The position numbers and the translations under genes were made by a program. This document shows positions 7,854 through 15,600 of a DNA stretch of 64,000 bases, piece after piece. Below the pieces are notes generated by a model that saw nothing but the letters and a program-made list of their open reading frames with translations, did no database searches and was not told the origin of the DNA. Each line of letters starts with the position of its first letter. Position 1 is the stretch's first letter. Location: the NCBI RefSeq assembly GCF_039539525.1, contig NZ_BAABDH010000036.1, positions 62,001 through 126,000 of the forward strand. The letters run 5' to 3'. This DNA is from Hymenobacter algoricola (GTDB lineage: Bacteria; Bacteroidota; Bacteroidia; Cytophagales; Hymenobacteraceae).

Positions 7854-8870
7854 GTGCTTTCCATCGACATTCACACTCATATCCTGCCCGAAACCTGGCC
7901 TGACCTGCGCGAGCGGTACGGCTACGGCGGCTTCATCCGGCTCGAGCACCACAAGCCCTGTTGTGCCCGCATGCTGCAGGACGACAAGTTTTTCCGGGAA
8001 GTGCAGGACAACTGCTGGGACCCCCAGGTGCGGCTGCGCGAGTACGACCAGTTTGGCGTGCAGGTGCAGGTGCTCAGCACGGTGCCCGTCATGTTCAGCT
8101 ACTGGGCCAAGCCCCACGATGCCCTGGACCTGAGCCGCCTGCTCAACGACCACATTGCCGGCGTGGTGGCCCGCTACCCCACGCGGTTCGTGGGTCTGGG
8201 CACCATTCCGCTGCAGGCCCCCGACCTGGCCATCCGGGAGCTGGAGCGCTGCGTGAAAGAGCTGGGTATGGCCGGCGTGCAGATTGGCTCCCACGTCAAC
8301 GACTGGAACCTGGACGCGCCCGAGCTGTTCGAGGTGTTTGCCGCCGCCCAGGAGCTGGGCGCCTGCGTGTTTGTGCACCCCTGGGACATGATGGCCCAGC
8401 AGAAGATGCCCAAGTACTGGCTGCCCTGGCTGGTGGGCATGCCCGCCGAAAGCACCTTGGCGCTGTGCTCCCTGGTATTTGGGGGCGTGCTGGAGCGCCT
8501 GCCCAAGCTGCGCGTGGCCGTGGCCCACGGCGGCGGCACCTTCGCCAGCACCATCGGCCGCATCGAGCACGGCTTTCACGTGCGCCCCGACCTGTGCGCC
8601 GTCGACAACAACGTGAATCCGCGCGAGTACCTGGGCCGCTTCTGGGTCGATTCGCTGGTGCACGACCCGCTGATGCTCGACTACCTGGTGAAAACCATGG
8701 GCGCCGACAAGATTGCGCTGGGCACCGACTACCCGTTTCCGCTGGGCGAGCTGACGCCGGGCGAATTAATCAATGCCATGCCGTATCCGGATGAGATGAA
8801 AGCCCGCATGCTGGGGCAGAATGCCCTGGACTGGCTTGGCCTGAGTGCCGCCAGGTTCGCTCCCGGCTAA
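7854..8870 (+). CDS. nbaD: 2-amino-3-carboxymuconate-6-semialdehyde decarboxylase (ACMSD)
   Basis: A 338-residue amidohydrolase-2 family enzyme that decarboxylates the dioxygenase product and diverts carbon away from quinolinate/NAD. Metal ligands are visible: HTH at residues 7-9, FVHPWDM, VAHGGG and the GTDYPFPLGE aspartate. CWDPQVRLREYDQFGVQVQV is characteristic of ACMSD. The start is a GTG (7854), giving the usual family length. It follows the dioxygenase gene with a short gap. No aminomuconate-semialdehyde dehydrogenase or deaminase is found in this window, so the later steps must be encoded elsewhere. Confidence 0.95.
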   Translation: MLSIDIHTHILPETWPDLRERYGYGGFIRLEHHKPCCARMLQDDKFFREVQDNCWDPQVRLREYDQFGVQVQVLSTVPVMFSYWAKPHDALDLSRLLNDHIAGVVARYPTRFVGLGTIPLQAPDLAIRELERCVKELGMAGVQIGSHVNDWNLDAPELFEVFAAAQELGACVFVHPWDMMAQQKMPKYWLPWLVGMPAESTLALCSLVFGGVLERLPKLRVAVAHGGGTFASTIGRIEHGFHVRPDLCAVDNNVNPREYLGRFWVDSLVHDPLMLDYLVKTMGADKIALGTDYPFPLGELTPGELINAMPYPDEMKARMLGQNALDWLGLSAARFAPG

Positions 8871-8914
8871 TCCGCTTTATCTTCAATGTCACAATGCTTT
8901 ACGCTACTTTGTAA

Positions 8915-9463
8915 ATGACTAGTTGCTTTTCTTGGTCATCTGCTTTCCGCTGGTGGCCCATCCTGATCAGCGGGCTGCTGGCGGGCTGCACGCCGTCGGA
9001 CGACAAGGCCTGCACCATCTTCTCGTCCGACTTCGAACAATTTGAGGGCTGGGTGTCACCGCTGCCCGCCTTTCTGACCCAGGAACAGGCCCACTCCGGA
9101 CGCCACTCTTACAGCATGTCTCCCGACGAAGAGTTTGGACTTGGCTACACCACCACGCTTAGCCAGTGCCGCTTTGTGCCGCAGAAGCTGCGGCTTAGCG
9201 GCTGGGCTTACCTGCCCAACGGCCGGGTCCGGACAGCTATTCTGGTTGTAAGCATCAATTGCCACGGCCGTCGTCCTGATGTGTGGCAGGGCCTAAATCT
9301 GGATATTTCGGTGGCGCGCTACCAGGTGTGGGTGCCGCTGTTTAAGTACATCGACCTGCCCGACGACCTGCTGCCGACGGATGAGCTTACGTTTCACGTG
9401 TGGCGGAGTGAGAAAGGAGAGCTAGCCTTTCTCGACGACTTGAAGCTTGAGGGCTTGCAATAA
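8915..9463 (+). CDS. small lipoprotein with jelly-roll-like domain, family copy B
   Basis: A 182-residue protein. A hydrophobic signal sequence ends in lipobox LLAGC (Cys at residue 25). The mature domain has SDFEQFEGW, TQEQAHSGRHS, LRLSGWAYLPNGR, DVWQGLNLD and LAFLDDLKLE, and aligns along its length with the lipoproteins at 4736 and 10927. It is probably exported and lipid-anchored with a beta-sandwich fold. It is followed after 45 bp by a PIG-V-like membrane glycosyltransferase, an arrangement repeated by copy C. The pair lies between kynurenine genes. Function unknown. Confidence 0.75.
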   Translation: MTSCFSWSSAFRWWPILISGLLAGCTPSDDKACTIFSSDFEQFEGWVSPLPAFLTQEQAHSGRHSYSMSPDEEFGLGYTTTLSQCRFVPQKLRLSGWAYLPNGRVRTAILVVSINCHGRRPDVWQGLNLDISVARYQVWVPLFKYIDLPDDLLPTDELTFHVWRSEKGELAFLDDLKLEGLQ

Positions 9464-9508
9464 ATCTGGCCGTTGCGGCCCTAATACTGACTTTCTAGTA
9501 TTCTCTTC

Positions 9509-10813
9509 TTGTCTGAATTCTCCGCCTCCGTTCCCGCCGTCGTCACCCGTTACCGCTACCCCTTGGTAACGGTGCTGCACCTGCTGCTGCTGACGGCGTT
9601 GGTTTCTGCCCTGTACGCTTTCGGCCTGGTGCAGGTGCTGCCCTCCGAAAGTTCTCTGCGGCAATGGGACGTAAACTGGTATGACCAGATTCGTACCACC
9701 GGCTACGCGTATTCGGCCACGGCCACGAGCAACTCCGCATTCTTTCCGCTGCTGCCGTACCTGTGGCGGTTCACCGGACTGGGTCTGGTGGGCATCAGCC
9801 TGTTTAACGTGAGCTTGTTTCTGAGTAGCTTCACCTGGCTGGCCTATCAGCTGCGACTGCCGGCGCGCCTTCAGTTGCTGCTGCTGTCTACTCCTTCCCT
9901 TATGTTCATGATAGTGCCTTACACCGAGGCGCTGTTTTTCTGCTTTGTGACTTTGCTGCTGCTGGGGCTGCGACGGCGGCAGCTGAGCTGGTGGCTGCTG
10001 GGGTTGCTGGGCTGCGGCCTTACCCGTTCGGCCAGCACCATGTTTACCCCCTCACTGCTGTTTATGGTCCTCATTTGGGCCGCCCAGCCCGGGCAGTTGC
10101 GCACGGCGCTGACCTGGGGCGTAACGGGGCTGCTGGCCCTGGCCGCGTCGGTGGGAATGGTGGCGACGCTGCAATGGAAGACGATCGGGGAGCCCTGGGG
10201 CTTTGTCCTGGCGCAGAAGCACTGGGGGCATAAGCTGACGCTGCCCAAATTTCCGGTGGTAGATCCTTCCGGTATCGACATGCTCTGGCTCGACGGATTA
10301 GCGGTGTGGCTGGGAATGGCGGCTATCGGTTGCTGCTGCTGGCTGGCGTGGCACTGGCTGAAAAGCCGGCGGCAGCGCCTGGACACGCCAAGCACCCCGC
10401 CCGAAGTTGTTTTTTCCCTGGGCTACTGCGTGTGCGTGGTGCTGTTCATTCTGTTTTTCCAAAGCGGCAGCATCTGGAACATGGGCCGCTACATATTTGC
10501 CACGCCTTTTCTGGTAGTACTGGCAGCATCCTTAGCTAGGCAGCCCGCCTGGTCCTGGCGCCGCTACGCGCAGGTGGCTGCCGCTACGATGGTGCTCTGG
10601 CAGATATTCGGCATTTACACCCAGGGCTTCGACAACTTTTCGACCTCGCAGGCGCTCTGGTATTTTGGCTTGGCTACGGCTTACCTGCTGACGTATCTGG
10701 CGTGGCGGCAGTTACGCTGGCAGCGGGAAATCACGATGATGGTTTACGTCTTCAACCTGATTATGCTGCTGCATTTTCTCGACGGCTGGCTGCAGGGCTA
10801 CGTGGTGCAGTAA
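9509..10813 (+). CDS. PIG-V-like integral membrane mannosyltransferase, copy 1
   Basis: A 434-residue protein with about ten hydrophobic helices. After the first helix it carries RQWDVNWYDQIRTTGYAY and NSAFFPLLPYLWRFTG, which match the PIG-V/GT76 loop pattern WDxxWYxxIxxxGY...AFFPLxPxL. VPYTEALFFCF and GCGLTRSASTMF follow, where PIG-V proteins have the (S)E.lf and RSnG-like motifs. Such enzymes use polyprenyl-phosphate mannose or a related sugar. The only start candidates after the in-frame stop at 9488 are TTG (9509) or a rarer codon, which is unusual. A paralogue follows at 11457. The acceptor is unknown; the preceding lipoprotein is a candidate partner. Confidence 0.7.
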   Translation: MSEFSASVPAVVTRYRYPLVTVLHLLLLTALVSALYAFGLVQVLPSESSLRQWDVNWYDQIRTTGYAYSATATSNSAFFPLLPYLWRFTGLGLVGISLFNVSLFLSSFTWLAYQLRLPARLQLLLLSTPSLMFMIVPYTEALFFCFVTLLLLGLRRRQLSWWLLGLLGCGLTRSASTMFTPSLLFMVLIWAAQPGQLRTALTWGVTGLLALAASVGMVATLQWKTIGEPWGFVLAQKHWGHKLTLPKFPVVDPSGIDMLWLDGLAVWLGMAAIGCCCWLAWHWLKSRRQRLDTPSTPPEVVFSLGYCVCVVLFILFFQSGSIWNMGRYIFATPFLVVLAASLARQPAWSWRRYAQVAAATMVLWQIFGIYTQGFDNFSTSQALWYFGLATAYLLTYLAWRQLRWQREITMMVYVFNLIMLLHFLDGWLQGYVVQ

Positions 10814-10926
10814 GCTCCCCCACCAGAACCTGCCTGGCCCGGCAAAGAAGACTTTTCCGTGGCTGACGAAGGCCATAGCGCAGTGATGCTGCCTGGAAAG
10901 GATTATATTGCCTTTAAAATGGATGT

Positions 10927-11451
10927 ATGACCAACCCGCGTACCAGTCTAAGCAAGGTCTGGCTAGTTTTTTTGTTTGTGTTGGTTGGAACTGGCGGCTG
11001 CCAGGTGGCCGAAAAAAAGGAAGTAGCGGTCCTGGAGGATTACGAAAACCACCCCGATAACGTCTGGATCACCAACGAAAAGGTCCACTCGGGTAATTGG
11101 GCCTGCAAAATCACGCCTCAGAACGTTTACGGCCCCGGCATCACCCGCAGCTGGGAGCTGCTCGGTCACCCCACCCGCCTGCGGGTAAGCGCCTGGGTGA
11201 TAATGCCCCACGGCCGGGCCACGGCCGCCCTGGTCGTGGAAGCCAAGCGTGACAACGCCACAATCTACTACCGTCTGCTGCCCATCGAGCAGGTGGTGAA
11301 GCGCTACAACCAGTGGGAACAGGTTTACGACACGTTTACCCTGCCCGAAACCATGGCGCCGACCGACGTGGTGAAAGTGTACCTGTGGCAGATTGGGGAG
11401 AAGCGCAACACGATTTACATGGATGATTTAATGCTCGAAACGCTGTTCTGA
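10927..11451 (+). CDS. small lipoprotein with jelly-roll-like domain, family copy C
   Basis: A 174-residue protein with an N-terminal hydrophobic segment ending in GTGGC (lipobox-like, Cys about residue 25). It shares with copies A and B the EKVHSGNW, LRVSAWVIMPHGR, NQWEQVY, VVKVYLWQ and IYMDDLMLE elements, so it is the third member of the local family, although more divergent. The downstream PIG-V-like gene starts 5 bp after its stop, so the two are certainly co-transcribed. A functional pair (lipoprotein plus membrane sugar transferase) is likely, but the biochemical role is unknown. Confidence 0.75.
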   Translation: MTNPRTSLSKVWLVFLFVLVGTGGCQVAEKKEVAVLEDYENHPDNVWITNEKVHSGNWACKITPQNVYGPGITRSWELLGHPTRLRVSAWVIMPHGRATAALVVEAKRDNATIYYRLLPIEQVVKRYNQWEQVYDTFTLPETMAPTDVVKVYLWQIGEKRNTIYMDDLMLETLF

Positions 11452-11456
11452 TAGGT

Positions 11457-12809
11457 ATGGAAAACGTTTCCTCCCCACTTCCAGGAGCTACCCCCTCCTG
11501 GCCCGCCGGCCGCTTCGGCGTCCTGATGTCCTTGGCCCGGCACCCCGTCGTGAAGACCCTGGCTCTGCATACGCTGGTGCTGGTGGCGTTGTATTCCGCC
11601 TTCTACGCCTTTGGCGTCATCAGCTACGCTCCGGGCAACGACAACCTGATGCGCTGGGACGCCGGTATCTTCAACCGGCTGGCTCTCAACGGCTACGGCA
11701 AGGTTGACTCCTACGTCAACGCTTACTTCCCGCTGTTTGCCTATGTCTGGCGGTTCACCGGCTTCAGCCCGGTGCAGATAACCATCTTCAACGTGCTGTG
11801 CACGTACGCCGGGGCTGCTAGCCTGGCCCACCACTTCCGGCTGACCGGCCGCCAGCTGCTGCTCATCCTGTCGACCCCGATGATGATGTTCGTGCTGGTG
11901 CCGTACGCCGAGGGAATGTTTTTCTTGTTTGGGGCCCTGCTGCTCAGCGGCCTGCACCGCCACAAGCTGCTCCTCACCGTGGTGGGGCTGCTGGGCTGCT
12001 GCCTGACCCGCTCGGCGTCCACGCTGTTTGTGCCCGCCTACCTGTTTGCCGAGCTGCTCTGGTGGACGACGGCCGCCGCGACGCCCCGCATGCTGCGCAA
12101 CGTAGGGCTGGGCCTGCTGGCTATGGGCCTGGCCCTGGGCACGGTGATGCTGATTCAGTACCAGACCCACGGCGACCCGCTGGCTTTCTACAACGTGCAC
12201 GTGGTGTGGGCCCACTGGCTGCGCCTGCCCGCTCTGCCGCTGGTCAGCACGGCCGGCATCAACGTGCTCTGGCAGGATGCCTTCGGCTTGCTGCTGGCCG
12301 TGCTGGCCACGGGGCTGTGCTTTCTGCTGGGCCTGCGGTGGCTGGCTGGCTGGCTGCGCCCGGCGGGCGAGCAGGATGCTCCGCCTTCCAAAGCCGTGGT
12401 GTTTTCTTTGGGCTACTGCGTGGGAGCGGGTTTTTTCATCGTCTTTTACCAGGGTGGCGACCTGGTCGGCATCGCCCGCTACATTCTGGCTACGCCCTGC
12501 TTTGGGGTGCTGCTGTGGCAGTTCTGGCAGTTGTCGCGTCCGGTGGCGGTACGGCTGCTGGTTGCTGTCGTTATCATCGGCTTGGGTATTGCGCTGGCGC
12601 TGGGCATTCCTTTCGGGTTCAACAGCTTCACGCCCGGGCAGGCAGTCTGGTACTTCCTGCTGCTGCTGGGCTACGTGGTGCTGCACGCGCTGAGCGGCAA
12701 ACGCCTCAATATCTGGTACCCCGAAGCCAGTGCTTTGCTCTACATTCTGAACCTAGTGGTGCTGGTGTATTACCACAGCCTGTTTCTGAACATCGTCTGG
12801 CTCAACTAA
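11457..12809 (+). CDS. PIG-V-like integral membrane mannosyltransferase, copy 2
   Basis: A 450-residue polytopic protein paralogous to the product of 9509-10813. It has LMRWDAGIFNRLALNGYG and NAYFPLFAYVWRFTGFSP in the first loop, VPYAEGMFFLFGALL, and GCCLTRSASTLFVPAY. The acidic residue in RWDAG and the FPL motif are the PIG-V-like hallmarks. The C-terminal half is a series of hydrophobic helices. It follows lipoprotein copy C with a 5-bp gap. After its stop there is a short region ending in a promoter box directly before kynureninase. Confidence 0.7.
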   Translation: MENVSSPLPGATPSWPAGRFGVLMSLARHPVVKTLALHTLVLVALYSAFYAFGVISYAPGNDNLMRWDAGIFNRLALNGYGKVDSYVNAYFPLFAYVWRFTGFSPVQITIFNVLCTYAGAASLAHHFRLTGRQLLLILSTPMMMFVLVPYAEGMFFLFGALLLSGLHRHKLLLTVVGLLGCCLTRSASTLFVPAYLFAELLWWTTAAATPRMLRNVGLGLLAMGLALGTVMLIQYQTHGDPLAFYNVHVVWAHWLRLPALPLVSTAGINVLWQDAFGLLLAVLATGLCFLLGLRWLAGWLRPAGEQDAPPSKAVVFSLGYCVGAGFFIVFYQGGDLVGIARYILATPCFGVLLWQFWQLSRPVAVRLLVAVVIIGLGIALALGIPFGFNSFTPGQAVWYFLLLLGYVVLHALSGKRLNIWYPEASALLYILNLVVLVYYHSLFLNIVWLN

Positions 12810-12870
12810 GCTGACGCGGCCCGATCCGGCCCTGGGTGAGAGGCCGCGTTGCCGGCCGCCGGCATCCGGC

Positions 12871-12878
12871 TATCTTTG
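12871..12878 (+). promoter_or_regulatory. -7 box TATCTTTG directly before kynU ATG
   Basis: A perfect TAnnTTTG match; the kynureninase ATG begins five bases after it. Transcription starting at the usual distance would give a leaderless or very short-leader mRNA. Confidence 0.6.
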
Positions 12879-12883
12879 CCCCG

Positions 12884-14170
12884 ATGACTGCCTACCAGCC
12901 CACCCCCGACTTCGCCGCCAGCCTCGATGCCCAGGACCCGTTGCGGAGCTTCCGCGACCAGTTTCACCTGCCGCCTGGTCCCGACGGGCAGCCCAGCAGC
13001 TATCTGTGCGGCAACTCGCTGGGCCTGCAGCCCAAAACGGCCCGGGCAGCCGTGGAACGGGAATTTGCGGCCTGGGAGGAGCGGGGCGTGGAAGGTCATT
13101 TTCACGGCACCTCGCCCTGGATGCACTACCACGAGTTTCTGACCAAGGCCTCCGCCCGGCTGGTCGGGGCCAGGCCCGTGGAAGTGGTGGTGATGAACAA
13201 CCTGACCACTAACCTGCACCTGCTGCTGATTTCGTTTTACCGGCCCACGCTCACGCGCTACAAGGTGCTGATGGAAGGCGGCGCCTTTCCCTCGGACCAG
13301 TACGCGCTGGAAAGTCAGGTGCGCCTGCATGGCCTGGCTCCCGAGGAGGCCATTGTGGAGCTGCTGCCCCGGCCCGGCGAGTATACCCTGCGCACGGCGG
13401 ATATTGAAGCCAGAATCGCGGAGCTGGGCGACTCGCTGGCCACGGTCATCATTGGCGGCGTCAACTACTACACCGGGCAGGCTTTCGATATGGCGGCCAT
13501 CACCAAAGCCGGCCATGCCGTGGGCGCCCTCGTGGGCTTCGATCTGGCCCACGCCGCCGGCAACCTGGCGCTGCACCTGCACGACTGGGACGTGGACTTT
13601 GCCTGCTGGTGCACCTACAAATACCTCAACTCCGGTCCCGGCGGCACCTCGGGCATCTACGTGCACGAGCGGTTTGCCAACCGCCCCGACCTGCCCCGGC
13701 TGGCCGGCTGGTGGGGCCACGACCCCGCCGACCGGTTTCAGATGAAGAAAGGCTTTCGCCCCATGGCCGGCGCCGCGGGCTGGCAGCTTTCCAACGCCCA
13801 GATTTTCCCGATGGCCATTCACCGCGCGGCTCTGGCGGTAGTGGAAGAGGCCGGTGGCATGGCCGCCCTGCGCCGCAAAAGCGAGCAGCTTACTGCCTAC
13901 CTGGAGTTTCTGCTGCGCCGTCTGCAGCTGCCTGCTACCACTCTGGAAATCATCACGCCCGCAGACCCCGCCGCCCGCGGCGCCCAGCTGTCGGTGCTGG
14001 TGCACCGCAATGGCCGCGCCCTGTTCGACTACCTGGCCGGCCAGGGCATCATTGCCGACTGGCGCGAGCCCAACGTCATCCGGCTGGCGCCGGTGCCGCT
14101 GTATAACTCCTTCCGAGACGTGCAGCGGGCCGGGGCAGCCATTGAAAAATGGGCGGCGCAGGCCGAATAA
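12884..14170 (+). CDS. kynU: kynureninase
   Basis: A 428-residue PLP enzyme that cleaves kynurenine or 3-hydroxykynurenine to (3-hydroxy)anthranilate plus alanine. Family motifs: FHLPPGPDGQPSSYLCGNSLGLQP, MNNLTTNLHLLL, and the PLP-lysine segment WCTYKYLNSGPGG (Lys at residue 246). LAGWWGHDPADRF and GWQLSNAQIFPMAIH follow. The ATG 12884 gives the expected N-terminus; the frame stays open 16 codons upstream without function. It supplies the substrate of the dioxygenase at 7294 but is separated from it by two lipoprotein/glycosyltransferase pairs. Confidence 0.95.
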   Translation: MTAYQPTPDFAASLDAQDPLRSFRDQFHLPPGPDGQPSSYLCGNSLGLQPKTARAAVEREFAAWEERGVEGHFHGTSPWMHYHEFLTKASARLVGARPVEVVVMNNLTTNLHLLLISFYRPTLTRYKVLMEGGAFPSDQYALESQVRLHGLAPEEAIVELLPRPGEYTLRTADIEARIAELGDSLATVIIGGVNYYTGQAFDMAAITKAGHAVGALVGFDLAHAAGNLALHLHDWDVDFACWCTYKYLNSGPGGTSGIYVHERFANRPDLPRLAGWWGHDPADRFQMKKGFRPMAGAAGWQLSNAQIFPMAIHRAALAVVEEAGGMAALRRKSEQLTAYLEFLLRRLQLPATTLEIITPADPAARGAQLSVLVHRNGRALFDYLAGQGIIADWREPNVIRLAPVPLYNSFRDVQRAGAAIEKWAAQAE

Positions 14171-14246
14171 TTATACCTTTTTAATTGTTGGTAGTACGTA
14201 GAAGCCAAAGACGCTTTTGCGTTGTTTCATTTATCGTCTCTGAACC

Positions 14247-14894
14247 ATGGCTGAAGAATACGCGGACAAAATGGCCCGCAAAACCGACGCCGAGCTCCAC
14301 CAATACGTCACCGGCCGCGCCCAGTACCGCGACGACGCCGTGCTGGCTGCCCTCGACGAGCTGACCCGCCGCGGCCAGCCCCACCCCGCCGAGGCCCAGG
14401 TCCGTCCCGAGCTGGAAGCCGTCGTGCTGGCCCAGGCGGCCCGCGAAACGGAGGTGCGCCGCCTGGCCGAGCGGGAGCAGGAAGTGGAGCTCGTGCCCAG
14501 CGGCCCGGCGCTGTACTCGCCCGTTACCATTGCCATGTTCTCGATGTTCTTCTCGTTTCTGGCGGGCGGCATCTTGCTGATCATTAATATGTTTCGGTTG
14601 AAGCAGGCCCGCAAAGGACTGTACGTTATCCTGTTCATGCTGGGCTTGCTGGGCGCGTTAGTATACAGCATGCACTGGTTCATGGGCGCCAACGTTGGCC
14701 CCATTCGCACCCAGCTGGCGGGCATCGCTATCAACGTGGTGGCGGTGCTGATGTACCTGCAGTTTTTCTGGCCCCGCTACGTGGGCGCCCGACCCTACGT
14801 CAACCGGCCGTGGTTTTCGGCGCTGCTGGTCTGCATGGCGCTTTTTGGCATCTACATGTGGGGCCTTTCCCACGTGGCCGGATTGCCCAAGTAG
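14247..14894 (+). CDS. four-helix membrane protein of unknown function
   Basis: A 215-residue protein. The first ~85 residues are soluble and charged, with KTDAELHQYVTGRAQYRDDAVLAALDELTRRG, a motif often seen at the start of Bacteroidota membrane proteins. Four hydrophobic helices follow (about residues 92-113, 125-145, 158-175 and 190-207). No catalytic motif is visible. It lies between kynU and alkB on the same strand, with 76 bp and 44 bp gaps. No specific function recognised. Confidence 0.7.
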   Translation: MAEEYADKMARKTDAELHQYVTGRAQYRDDAVLAALDELTRRGQPHPAEAQVRPELEAVVLAQAARETEVRRLAEREQEVELVPSGPALYSPVTIAMFSMFFSFLAGGILLIINMFRLKQARKGLYVILFMLGLLGALVYSMHWFMGANVGPIRTQLAGIAINVVAVLMYLQFFWPRYVGARPYVNRPWFSALLVCMALFGIYMWGLSHVAGLPK

Positions 14895-14938
14895 CGCCGC
14901 TCCGCTGAGTCGGATGAAGCCGTAGCCGCCCCCTGCCT

Positions 14939-15544
14939 ATGCCCCTCACGCTGCTGCCCCTGCCCCAGGCCGAAGTGCTGCTGGACCCCGCGTTTCTGCC
15001 GCCCGCCGCCGCCGCGGCGCTGCTGGCGGAGCTGACGGCCACCATTCCCTGGCGGCAGGAACCCATCCGGCTGTTTGGCAAGGAGGTGCTGCAGCCCCGG
15101 CTCACGGCCTGGCATGGCGACCCGGACGCCCGCTACGCCTATTCCGGCCTCGCCCTCACGCCCCAGCCCTGGACGCCGGCTCTGCTGCACCTGCGCGCGC
15201 AGGTGCAGGCCGCTACTGGCAGCCGGTTCAACAGCGTGCTGCTCAATCTTTACCGCTCCGGTCAGGACAGCATGGGCTGGCACGCCGACAACGAGCCCGA
15301 GCTGGGGCCGGCCCCCGTCATTGCCTCCGTCAGCCTGGGGGCGCCGCGCCGGTTTCGGCTCAGGCCCCGCCACCCGCCGCCGGTGCCGCCCGCCGCGGTA
15401 ACGCTGGAGCTGGCCTCGGGCAGTCTGCTGGTGATGCGCGGCCCCACCCAGCAGCACTGGCTGCACGCGGTGCCCAAGACGGCCGTGCCCACCGGCCCCC
15501 GCCTCAATCTGACCTTTCGCCTCGTGTCCGGCCGCGGGCAGTGA
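14939..15544 (+). CDS. alkB: AlkB-like 2-oxoglutarate/Fe(II) dioxygenase (DNA alkylation repair)
   Basis: A 201-residue protein of the ALKBH2/3-like bacterial AlkB class, which oxidatively removes methyl groups from bases such as 1-methyladenine and 3-methylcytosine. The iron site is complete: H115 and D117 in SMGWHADNEPELG and H176 in QQHWLHAVPK. The 2-oxoglutarate and substrate motif RLNLTFR contains R188 and R194. SVLLNLYRSGQD precedes the iron motif, as in the family. It ends at a strong bidirectional terminator. Confidence 0.92.
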   Translation: MPLTLLPLPQAEVLLDPAFLPPAAAAALLAELTATIPWRQEPIRLFGKEVLQPRLTAWHGDPDARYAYSGLALTPQPWTPALLHLRAQVQAATGSRFNSVLLNLYRSGQDSMGWHADNEPELGPAPVIASVSLGAPRRFRLRPRHPPPVPPAAVTLELASGSLLVMRGPTQQHWLHAVPKTAVPTGPRLNLTFRLVSGRGQ

Positions 15545-15549
15545 AATGC

Positions 15550-15584
15550 AAAAAGGCCCGGTGCAGACTGCACCGGGCCTTTTT
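15550..15584. terminator. bidirectional intrinsic terminator alkB / TonB receptor
   Basis: 16-bp arms (15550-15565 and 15569-15584) around GGCCCGGTGCA with a 3-nt loop. It is A-rich on the left and T-rich on the right, so it can serve both convergent genes. Confidence 0.85.
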
Positions 15585-15600
15585 TGGATGAGAGGGAAGC

